Under the pieces are notes generated by a model, which had not been told where the DNA came from, made no database searches, and was given only the letters and a program-made list of their open reading frames with translations. Position numbers and translations under genes: made by a program. From contig JAIBEZ010000053.1 of assembly GCA_019459485.1 (NCBI GenBank), forward strand, positions 1 to 48,262: a stretch of DNA of 48,262 nucleotides. Direction: 5' to 3'. Every line of letters begins with the position of its first letter. Position 1 is the stretch's first letter. The stretch is from Prolixibacteraceae bacterium. Its GTDB lineage: Bacteria; Bacteroidota; Bacteroidia; Bacteroidales; Prolixibacteraceae. This document shows, piece by piece, positions 8,210-14,844 of the stretch.

Positions 8210-9900
8210 AATCATTAAAAATATTAAACAGAGACTCAATAATAAGAGAAATTACCTTTCATAAAGGGTTAAACCTTATTGTTGACGAAACACCTGAAGA
8301 CCTTTCAAAAACTTCAACTGGAAATAATGTTGGTAAGACTACTGTATTAAGACTTGTTGATTATTGTTTTGGCGGTGACGGTAAAAATATTTACCAAGAC
8401 ACTGAATTCAAAAAGCAACCAAATACATTCGTTGAGAACTTTTTGAAAGAGAATAATATAATTTTTGAAATTGAAATTGTCGCTGATTTGGAGGACAAAA
8501 CCTCTGAAATAATAATGATTAGGCGAAATTTCCTACAGAGAAGTCAAAAGATTCAAGAAGTAAATGGTGAGAACATAACCAACAATAATGAATTTGATAA
8601 AAAACTAAAAGAGGTCATTTTTAAATCCGAAGTTGATAAACCCACTTTCAGACAAATTATTTCTAAGAATATTAGAGATGAAAAAAACAAAATGACCAAT
8701 ATCGTAAAGGTCCTTAGCTCATTTGCATCTTCCGAAGTGTATGAAGCTTTATACCTATTTTGGTTGGGCATTGACACTAATGAACTTGACCAAAAACAAA
8801 AACTGTCTGATAATAAAAAAAGAGAAGAGAATTTTCAAAAAAGGTTAAAGAAAGAGGGAGAACTTTCTCTAGTGCTACAACAATTGACTTTTATTAATTC
8901 TAAAATTGAAGAGTTAAATCAAAAGAAGAATCTATTTGTAATTAATGAAAATTACGGTGATGACATTAATGAGTTAAACAAAACCAAAACTGAACTCAAC
9001 TCAGTTTCTACTTTGCTCAGCAGGCTTCAAATGAGGCGTGATTTGATTTTTGAAAGCAAGGATGAATTAGAAAATGAGCACTCGAAAATTGACGCTTCTC
9101 AAATTAAACAATTATATGAAAGAGCAAATTCCTTAATTCCTAATTTGCAGGTATCTTTTGAGGATACAATTAAATTTCATAATGATTTGTTAAACGAAAA
9201 ACTGAAATACATTACAAAAGAACTGCCCGAATTAGAGGTTTCAATTAATCAAACCAAAACAAGACTCAACGCATTTCAAAGAAAAGAGTCTTTATTAACA
9301 ATGAAAATTAAAAAATCAGGATTTACAGAGGATCTTGAATTAATCGTTGTTGAGCTAAACAAACTTTCAGAAATGAAAGGCAGTCTCGAAGAACAAAAAA
9401 GATTATGGGAATCATCAATTGAGAAGTTAAGAAATATTGAGAGCGAACTAAAAGGTATCAATGAAGGTATTATTTCTGGAGATGATTTAATTCAGGGTCG
9501 TATTACGCTTTTCAATAAATATTTTTCAGACCTTTCCAATCAACTTTATGGTGAATACTATCTTCTAAGTACTCAAAAAACGGAAAAAGGTTATGACCTT
9601 ATTGTAACAAATATTGAAGGGAATCCGAGTACAGGTAAAAAGAAAGGACAAATTGCTGCATTTGACTTCGCATATATGAAATTTGCGGATTCTTTAGATA
9701 TAAACTGCCTCCACTTTGTAATGCATGACCAACTTGAAAATATTCACGACAATCAATTAAATATACTTGTAGAAGTTGCGAATCAACTAAATGGTCAATA
9801 TATAGTCCCAATTCTTAGAGATAAAGTACCTGAAAATATTGACATTAGTGAATTCGAAGTTATTTCACTCTCGCAAACAGATAAACTTTTTAGAATTTAA
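8200..9900 (+). CDS. DUF2326 SMC-like ABC ATPase of an ABC-3C-type system
   Basis: A 566-residue P-loop ATPase with an N-terminal Walker A (GNNVGKTT, 41-48) and a central coiled-coil (about 190-430, rich in K, E, L and N). A C-terminal DUF2326-like domain carries a Walker B-like LHFVMHDQLENIHDNQ region near residue 505. This is the SMC/RecF-like organisation of the ATPase in ABC three-component conflict systems. The ATG at 8200 lies inside the preceding gene, indicating translational coupling. The probable role is sensing invading nucleic acid and licensing the HNH effector. It is followed by repeat copy A with a terminator. Confidence 0.85.
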   Translation: MFLKSLKILNRDSIIREITFHKGLNLIVDETPEDLSKTSTGNNVGKTTVLRLVDYCFGGDGKNIYQDTEFKKQPNTFVENFLKENNIIFEIEIVADLEDKTSEIIMIRRNFLQRSQKIQEVNGENITNNNEFDKKLKEVIFKSEVDKPTFRQIISKNIRDEKNKMTNIVKVLSSFASSEVYEALYLFWLGIDTNELDQKQKLSDNKKREENFQKRLKKEGELSLVLQQLTFINSKIEELNQKKNLFVINENYGDDINELNKTKTELNSVSTLLSRLQMRRDLIFESKDELENEHSKIDASQIKQLYERANSLIPNLQVSFEDTIKFHNDLLNEKLKYITKELPELEVSINQTKTRLNAFQRKESLLTMKIKKSGFTEDLELIVVELNKLSEMKGSLEEQKRLWESSIEKLRNIESELKGINEGIISGDDLIQGRITLFNKYFSDLSNQLYGEYYLLSTQKTEKGYDLIVTNIEGNPSTGKKKGQIAAFDFAYMKFADSLDINCLHFVMHDQLENIHDNQLNILVEVANQLNGQYIVPILRDKVPENIDISEFEVISLSQTDKLFRI

Positions 9901-9920
9901 GGGCTGAAATAAAAAACGGC

Positions 9921-10052
9921 GCTAACATTTAGCCGAATAGCCGAAATCCCGGGCAAAAAAAATCCCATTACCCGATAAGGCTAATGGGATTTTGGTTTAT
10001 TCTCTGTTCAATTTCAGCTACCCGTGCGGCAGCAATGGTTTTCGGTGTGTAT
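9921..10052. repeat. Direct repeat copy A (cassette-punctuating, with terminator)
   Basis: First of three ~130-base direct repeats, sharing TAACATTTAGCCGAA, CCGAAATCCCG, the hairpin AATCCCATTA/TAATGGGATT, TTTATTCTCTGTTCA and an end of the form GGTTTTCGGTGTGTAT. Copies B and C are at 11018-11146 and 11967-12100, all in the same orientation. It begins about 20 bases after the DUF2326 stop and ends exactly where an HsdR-like fragment begins. Confidence 0.9.
9959..9993. terminator. Terminator hairpin in repeat copy A
   Basis: AAAATCCCATTA (9959-9970) pairs perfectly with TAATGGGATTTT (9982-9993) over an 11-base loop. Both flanks are A/T tracts, the minus-strand U tract being longer. It would end the ABC-3C transcript. 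Confidence 0.8.
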
Positions 10053-10124
10053 CTTGACCAAGCAGTAAAAACAATTTTAGACCAAGCAAAACTGATGGCA
10101 GACGATTTTTCAAATAACAAATAA
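10053..10124 (+). pseudogene. Possible 3' remnant of a type I restriction hsdR gene
   Basis: An open frame crosses the end of repeat copy A and continues as LDQAVKTILDQAKLMADDF, ending at TAA 10122-10124. It has no start of its own. This pattern resembles the extreme C-terminus of HsdR subunits (a VLEQAELLADE-like helix), and RhuM-type genes are often carried within type I restriction loci, as one follows here. I infer a deletion that joined an hsdR end to the repeat. The fragment is short, so the family call is weak. Confidence 0.35.
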
Positions 10125-10159
10125 CCAACTTACAGTTGTAAGCAAACAAATGAAAGAAC

Positions 10160-10946
10160 ATGAAGGCAAACCATTCAGATTTTATTTTATTCAAAACCGA
10201 AGACGAGAAAATATCGGTAGATGTTCGTTTTGAAGATGAAACAGTATGGCTGACGCAAGACCAGATAGCAACTTTGTTTGGAAAAGGCAGAAGCACAGTT
10301 ACTGAACACATTGGAAATGTTTTTAAAGAAGGGGAATTAAACGAAGAAGTGGTATGTCGGAATTTCCGACTAACCACTCAACACGGCGCCATTGAAGGAA
10401 AGACTCAGGAAATTTCTGTAAAACATTACAATTTAGATGTTATAATATCTGTGGGTTACCGTGTAAAATCCCTACGGGGAACACAGTTTCGCCAATGGGC
10501 AACCAAACGACTGAACGAATATATCCGCAAAGGTTTTACCATGGACGACGAACGCCTCAAAAATTTGGGTGGTGGTGGCTATTGGAAAGAATTGTTGCAA
10601 CGCATACGCGACATTCGTTCATCCGAAAAGGTATTTTATCGTCAGGTACTTGATATTTACTCAACCAGCATTGATTACAATCCTTTCCATTGCATTTTTC
10701 AAGAAAGTACAAAACAAAATTCATTATGCCGTACACGGTAAAACTGCCGCCGAAGTTATTTTTACCCGTGCCGATGCCGAAAAAGAATTTATGGGTTTGA
10801 TGACTTTTCCGGGCAGTCGTCCGTACTTGAAAGACGTTGTAGTTGCAAAAAATTATTTGGACGAAAAAGAGCTTCGTTCGTTGGGACAAATAGTATCGAG
10901 GTATTTGGAAAATAAAATGAAAAATAAATTTGTGTTTCGTGGATAG
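10160..10946 (+). pseudogene. rhuM: RhuM-family (virulence protein RhuM) gene, frameshifted and 3'-truncated
   Basis: Residues from MKANHSDFILFKTEDEKISV through VWLTQDQIATLFGKGRSTVTEH, ISVKHYNLDVIISVGYRV and QFRQWATKRLNEYI are typical of the RhuM family. The first frame breaks at about 10682-10688, after SIDYNP. The family sequence resumes one base later (+1) as FFKKVQNKIHYAVHGKTAAE, RADAEKEFMGL and KNYLDEKELRSLGQIVSRYL, ending at 10946. The product lacks roughly the last 70 residues expected of RhuM (normally ~330 aa). Two independent lesions argue for a dead gene rather than programmed frameshifting. The position after an HsdR-like tail suggests a decayed type I restriction locus. Confidence 0.85.
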
Positions 10947-11017
10947 GACATTGTAATTCGATAGGTTAGAATATAAGCTTAATAAAAGTCAACCAATAAC
11001 ATAAACCCAACCCCAGC

Positions 11018-11146
11018 CGTAACATTTAGCCGAAATCCCGTTCAAAAAAAATCCCATTACCGGAAAAGGCTAATGGGATTTTGGTTTATTCTCTGTTCAG
11101 CGTCAGCTACGCGGTAAATTCGGCGGCAGTGGTTTCGGTGTGTATT
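11018..11146. repeat. Direct repeat copy B (cassette-punctuating, with terminator)
   Basis: Second copy of the ~130-base repeat. It lacks about five bases (the GAATA after TTTAGCC) relative to copies A and C, and has the longer GGTAAATTCGGCGGCAG variant near the right end. It lies between the broken RhuM gene and the HigB/HigA module. Confidence 0.9.
11048..11082. terminator. Terminator hairpin in repeat copy B
   Basis: AAAATCCCATTA (11048-11059) pairs with TAATGGGATTTT (11071-11082) over an 11-base loop with A/T tracts on both sides. The loop sequence differs from copy A while the stem is unchanged. Confidence 0.8.
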
Positions 11147-11227
11147 TTTCCGCTCAGTCCCGATACATCGAGGATAGGTACTGCGGGTATTTCCGAACGG
11201 TAACGCCAAGTATGGGAGACCGTACAA
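11107..11227 (-). pseudogene. Coding-like remnant ending inside repeat copy B
   Basis: On the minus strand an open frame reads TWRYRSEIPAVPILDVSGLSG and then IHTETTAAEFTA before a TAG at 11107-11109. It has no start codon. In copy C the corresponding bases read TITAEFAAKC then stop, shifted by one extra base, so the repeat may derive from the 3' end of a gene plus its terminator. I do not recognise the family. Confidence 0.3.
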
Positions 11228-11234
11228 AACAGTA

Positions 11235-11266
11235 TTTGTTTCCCAATAAAGAAACATCTATATTTG
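11235..11266 (+). promoter_or_regulatory. Bacteroidota-type promoter of the HigB/HigA module
   Basis: TTTG (11235-11238) and TATATTTG (11259-11266) are separated by 20 bases, matching the -33 TTTG / -7 TAnnTTTG consensus of Bacteroidota vegetative promoters. The start codon of the toxin gene follows 14 bases later, implying a very short leader. Confidence 0.7.
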
Positions 11267-11280
11267 CATAAACTTATAAT

Positions 11281-11633
11281 ATGACAGCGAAATTTCGGGT
11301 TGAGTTTTTAGTTGACGCGGCTGAATTTATTGACAAGCTCGATGAAAAAACCAGAGAAAAAGTAATTTACAACATTCAAAAAGCCAGAGTCTCGAATGAC
11401 AAGGAGCTATTTAGAAAGCTGAAAGGTGAAATTTGGGAGTTTAGAACTTTATATAACAAACCCATTACCGGCTTTTTGCCTTTTGGGACAAGACAGACAA
11501 TACTGAAACAGTTGTAATTTCTAAGCATGGTTTAATCAAAAAGACAGATAAAACACCTCAGGGAGAAATAGATAAAGCGGAGAACATAAGGAGACAATAT
11601 TTCAATTTAAAAATCAAATACAATGAAAAATAA
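11281..11633 (+). pseudogene. higB: HigB/RelE-type (Gp49-like) toxin gene, frameshifted
   Basis: The first 60 residues (FRVEFLVDAAEFIDKLDEKT, LFRKLKGEIWEFRTLYNK) match phage-derived Gp49-like HigB toxins. At about 11461 one base appears to be missing. The intended frame continues as HYRLFAFWDKTDNTETVV, SKHGLIKKTDKTPQGEI and KAENIRRQYF, with no stop until TAA 11631-11633. Read in the first frame, the protein ends prematurely at 11517 with an unrelated tail, losing the catalytic C-terminal half. The reconstructed end overlaps the antitoxin start at 11623. A toxin inactivated while its antitoxin stays intact is a common decay route; a sequencing error is the alternative. Confidence 0.85.
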
Positions 11634-11949
11634 GCCATTAACGACAATTAGTTTAGAGGAAATCACCGACAAGTATATCGGAGAGATTGGAACCCCAAAA
11701 CGTGATGCATTTGAAAACGAATTACGTCTGGACTTACTTGGAGAAGCAATCAAGCAAGCGCGTAAAGACCGGAACTTGACACAAGAACAACTTGGACTTC
11801 TTGTTGGCGTTAAGAAAGCACAAATCTCCAAATTGGAGAACAGTTTGACAGATGCAAGGTTTGAGACAATAATTAAAGTTTTTAAGGCTTTAAATGCTAA
11901 GGTTAATTTCAATGTTGAGTTGCTAAATCAAACTGTAAAACTTGCTTGA
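11623..11949 (+). CDS. higA: HigA-type XRE-family antitoxin
   Basis: A 108-residue DNA-binding protein with a Cro/CI-type helix-turn-helix around residues 42-95 (AIKQARKDRNLTQEQLGLLVGVKKAQISKLENSL). It lies directly after the HigB-like toxin gene, in the toxin-first order usual for higBA. It would neutralise the toxin and repress the promoter at 11235-11266. Because the toxin frame is broken, it may now be an orphan antitoxin or regulator. Repeat copy C follows 17 bases after the stop. Confidence 0.88.
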   Translation: MKNKPLTTISLEEITDKYIGEIGTPKRDAFENELRLDLLGEAIKQARKDRNLTQEQLGLLVGVKKAQISKLENSLTDARFETIIKVFKALNAKVNFNVELLNQTVKLA

Positions 11950-11966
11950 CAGACTGAAAACCTGCC

Positions 11967-12100
11967 CATAACATTCAGCTGAATAGCCGAAATCCCGTGC
12001 ATAAAAAATCCCATTACCCGTTAAGGATAATGGGATTTTGGTCTATTCTCTGTTCAACATTTAGCTGCAAATTCGGCAGTAATGGTTTTCGGTGTGTAAT
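11967..12100. repeat. Direct repeat copy C (cassette-punctuating, abuts tdh 3' end)
   Basis: Third copy of the ~130-base repeat. Its right end (GGTTTTCGGTGTGTAAT) stops 6 bases before the tdh stop codon, so on the minus strand it is the immediate 3' flank and terminator of tdh. This makes copy C a candidate for the ancestral copy. Confidence 0.9.
12005..12039. terminator. Terminator hairpin in repeat copy C (tdh terminator)
   Basis: AAAATCCCATTA (12005-12016) pairs with TAATGGGATTTT (12028-12039). Read on the minus strand, it follows tdh and ends in a U6 tract. Read on the plus strand, it follows the higBA module. Confidence 0.82.
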
Positions 12101-12106
12101 TTTATA

Positions 12107-13135
12107 TCAATCCCAGTTTAAAATAATTTTACCGCTATTTCCAGCTTCCATGATGTCGAAAGCTTCCTGAAAATCGTCAGCCTTGAAGCGATGCGTAATA
12201 ACCGGCAAAATATTTAATCCGGTTGACAGCATCATTTCCATCTGGTACCAGGTTTCATACATCTCGCGTCCATAGATACCTTTAAGGGTCAGGCCTTTAA
12301 AAATCAATTTGCTCCAGTTAATTTGTGTATTTGAAGGCAGCAAACCAAGCAGCGAAATTTTACCTCCGTTGTACATGTTTTCAACCATATCGTTAAAAGC
12401 TACAGGCGAGCCACTGCATTCGAGGCCAATATCGAAACCACCTACCATTCCAAGCGATTTCATCGCGTCTTTAACACTTTCCACACGTGGATCAATTACT
12501 TTGGTCGCGCCCATTTTCATGGCCAGATTGCGGCGATATTCGCTTAAATCGGTTCCAACAATGTTGCGGGCTCCGGCGAACTTGCAAACTGCGGCAGCCA
12601 TTGAGCCAATTGGTCCGCCAATTCCGGTGATCAACACATCTTCGCCCAAAAGCGGGAAGGAGAGTGCTGTATGGGTGGCGTTTCCAAGCGGATCCATTAC
12701 CGACATCAACTCGTCTGAAATACGGTCATCCACTTTCAAAACGTTTGAAGCAGGGACTGAAATGTATTCGGCAAATCCACCATCGCGGTTTACGCCGATT
12801 CCCATGGTGTGGTCGCAGATGTGCTGGCGGCCGCGGCGGCAATTGCGGCAAAATCCGCATGAAATGTGGCCTTCAACAGTTACCCGTTCGCCAATGTGAA
12901 CGCGACTGACTTCCGAACCTTTTTCGACCACTGTGCCCATGTATTCATGCCCGATTACCAAGGGAGTTTTAATTGTATTCTGAGCCCATTCGTCCCATTT
13001 GTAAATGTGCAAATCGGTTCCGCAAACCGCCGACTTACTTATTTTTATCAATACATCATTGTGACCAACTTTGGGCATTGGGACATCTGCCATCCAAAGT
13101 CCTTTTTCCGGTTTACTTTTTACAATTGCTTTCAT
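12107..13135 (-). CDS. tdh: L-threonine 3-dehydrogenase
   Basis: Zinc-dependent, NAD-linked medium-chain dehydrogenase that oxidises L-threonine to 2-amino-3-oxobutyrate. The 342 residues show the catalytic zinc site (C38, H63, E64), the structural zinc cysteines C93, C96, C99 and C107, the [14 protein letters not shown] segment and the nucleotide-binding loop TGIGGPIG (170-177). The loop has one extra glycine compared with the TGAGPIG of E. coli TDH. No kbl gene, the usual partner, is adjacent. The neighbour upstream on the same strand is the GH32 gene, 72 bases away, so they may share a transcript. The terminator lies in repeat copy C. Confidence 0.93.
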   Translation of the reverse strand: MKAIVKSKPEKGLWMADVPMPKVGHNDVLIKISKSAVCGTDLHIYKWDEWAQNTIKTPLVIGHEYMGTVVEKGSEVSRVHIGERVTVEGHISCGFCRNCRRGRQHICDHTMGIGVNRDGGFAEYISVPASNVLKVDDRISDELMSVMDPLGNATHTALSFPLLGEDVLITGIGGPIGSMAAAVCKFAGARNIVGTDLSEYRRNLAMKMGATKVIDPRVESVKDAMKSLGMVGGFDIGLECSGSPVAFNDMVENMYNGGKISLLGLLPSNTQINWSKLIFKGLTLKGIYGREMYETWYQMEMMLSTGLNILPVITHRFKADDFQEAFDIMEAGNSGKIILNWD

Positions 13136-13207
13136 TGTTGCTTTTGAAGTATAATTGCTGCAATATTAAAGTGTTCAGGAGTGAAAATAAAGAATGAAAA
13201 TCATGTT

Positions 13208-14659
13208 TTACTTTTCCGGATACATTGATTTCATTGGATAAACTTCGAGTTTTTCAACCAGTATTTCTCCACCAATATTGAAAAGATATATTCCGTCAGA
13301 CTTTTTTTCAGTGGAAACGAATGATGAACTCATTGCAACTTTGCCGTCGTTTGCAAATATTTCGAGAGAAGTACGGTCGAGCAGAATTTCAAGTTTAATA
13401 ATTCCGTCAACAGGTTCAACAACAGCCGATTTTCCCAAACAGCTCAAGGTATTTGTCTTTACATTGTACATGATTTCGGTACCGTTGTTTTTCTTGTCCA
13501 AACGAACCACAAATCCAAAACTATCAGCAGTTTTTATCCTGAAGCTTCCAATAATGTGAAAACAGTCGCCTTTTACACTGCTAAGTAGGTTTTTGTTTAT
13601 TCCCGGAATCAGGTTCTTGTTTTCATAAATATCACCTTTCAAATGCAGTAGTTCAATTTCTTTCACAGGTTTGCGGGTCAGTTTAACACCTTCGAGGTAC
13701 TTTTTGAGCGATAATTCGCAGGGAAATGTCATTTGTCCGTTGAAAGGCATATCGGGAAATTCAGCGCCTTTCATCCATGCAATTTGAATCGTTCTGCCAT
13801 CTGATTCCGGAATATTGCTCCACGTTTGGGTTGCATAATAGTTTTTACCGAAGTCGCTTTGTAATTTTGGCGTTTCGGAGATGAATTTTTCACCATCGAA
13901 CAATCCGATTACATAACTGCCGTCGCCGTCAAAAAGCACCCATTTTTTGTCATCTTCCCTTCTGTTAACAGGCAATTCAACCAAATCGGGACATTCGTAA
14001 AATCCGACAATATGGTTTTTGTATTCCCAATTTGTCAGGTTTTTGGATGTGTAGAATGAAATTCCTTTTTGTTTGTTTTCGTTATTTGGTCGCCGGTACA
14101 GAACCATGACATACTGTTTGCTCGGTTCGTGCCACAGAACTTTCGGGTCGCGGGCGTCATCGGTTGCATCGAAAGCGATGATTGGATTTTTTTCATATTT
14201 CTGCCAGGTTCTTCCCTTGTCGTTGCTGTAAGCCAGCCGCTGTCCGCATTTCTGGCTGGTGTAAAACAACAGGATGGTTTTTTCTTCACCTGTCTGAAGT
14301 CCGGTTACATTGTTGTGGTCAATTAAGCCACTTCCGGAATAGGCCGTGCAGGAATCTTTGTCTTTCGAGTCATTGTCAGGGAAAAGGGCAATTGGAAGAT
14401 GTTCCCAGTTCACCAGGTTGGTGCTTACTGCGTGACCCCAATGCATGTAACCCCATTCGTTTCCAAAAGGGTTGTGCTGATAAAAAAGGTGGTATTCGCC
14501 TTTGTAAAATACCAGCCCATTCGGATCGTTGTGCCAGTTTTTTTCAGGCGTAAAATGAAACTGAGGCCGGTGCAACTCATCAAATAATTTTGTTGGTTTA
14601 TCGGCAATTACAGATAGTGACACTAAGAAAAAAGAGAGGATTAAAAAAGGAAACTTCAT
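13208..14659 (-). CDS. Secreted GH32 beta-fructosidase (levanase/inulinase/invertase type)
   Basis: Glycoside hydrolase of family 32 that cleaves beta-fructosyl bonds of sucrose or fructans. The 483 residues begin with a signal peptide (hydrophobic 4-18). The five-bladed propeller motifs follow: WHNDPNG (42-48, nucleophile D45), a FYQHNPFG segment, RDP (170-172, transition-state Asp 171) and ECPD (222-225, acid/base E222). A C-terminal beta-sandwich follows (~340-483). The export signal points to the periplasm or surface and to exo-acting fructan or sucrose use rather than a cytosolic sucrose-6-phosphate hydrolase. No SusC/D pair or fructokinase lies beside it, so the substrate is left open. 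Confidence 0.92.
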   Translation of the reverse strand: MKFPFLILSFFLVSLSVIADKPTKLFDELHRPQFHFTPEKNWHNDPNGLVFYKGEYHLFYQHNPFGNEWGYMHWGHAVSTNLVNWEHLPIALFPDNDSKDKDSCTAYSGSGLIDHNNVTGLQTGEEKTILLFYTSQKCGQRLAYSNDKGRTWQKYEKNPIIAFDATDDARDPKVLWHEPSKQYVMVLYRRPNNENKQKGISFYTSKNLTNWEYKNHIVGFYECPDLVELPVNRREDDKKWVLFDGDGSYVIGLFDGEKFISETPKLQSDFGKNYYATQTWSNIPESDGRTIQIAWMKGAEFPDMPFNGQMTFPCELSLKKYLEGVKLTRKPVKEIELLHLKGDIYENKNLIPGINKNLLSSVKGDCFHIIGSFRIKTADSFGFVVRLDKKNNGTEIMYNVKTNTLSCLGKSAVVEPVDGIIKLEILLDRTSLEIFANDGKVAMSSSFVSTEKKSDGIYLFNIGGEILVEKLEVYPMKSMYPEK

Positions 14660-14690
14660 AAGATGTTTGTTAATACGATAGTAATACTGA

Positions 14691-14698
14691 CAAATATA
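14691..14698 (-). promoter_or_regulatory. Possible -7 promoter element for the GH32 gene
   Basis: On the minus strand this reads TATATTTG (TAnnTTTG consensus), 32 bases before the GH32 start codon. A matching -33 element is not obvious. Confidence 0.4.
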
Positions 14699-14844
14699 GA
14701 TTAAAAATTGTGATTATTTCTTCTACTTTTGATTTGAGAGTTACCGGATAATTCTTCCTTTTGTGTGGAATTAGTCAATTTGAAGCCTTAACTGTCAGTA
14801 CTAAATATTGTTGGATATTAGGTTGAATTAAAAGATTTGAGAAA

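Larger units (their letters stand above)
10947..11280. other. Intergenic region with repeat copy B and a coding remnant
   Basis: This 334-base stretch contains repeat copy B (11018-11146), a short minus-strand coding-like remnant (about 11107-11227) and the promoter of the HigB/HigA module (11235-11266). No intact gene is visible. Confidence 0.6.

Noticed and set aside
10160-10946. Programmed frameshift in the RhuM-like gene
   Set aside because: There is no slippery heptamer at the junction, and the 3' end is missing as well, so decay is the simpler reading.
11057-11257. 66-residue minus-strand frame starting MFLYWETN
   Set aside because: It runs across the higBA promoter and into repeat B. 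A different frame of the same strand reads more like protein and is reported as a remnant instead.
9921-12100. Integron cassette array with attC sites
   Set aside because: The repeats lack recognisable R'/R'' core sites (RYYYAAC/GTTRRRY), no integrase is visible, and the conserved hairpin has terminator features. A cassette-like role is kept only as a hypothesis.
12309-12899. 196-residue frame on the plus strand
   Set aside because: It is antisense to tdh, whose motifs are unambiguous; this is a codon-bias shadow.
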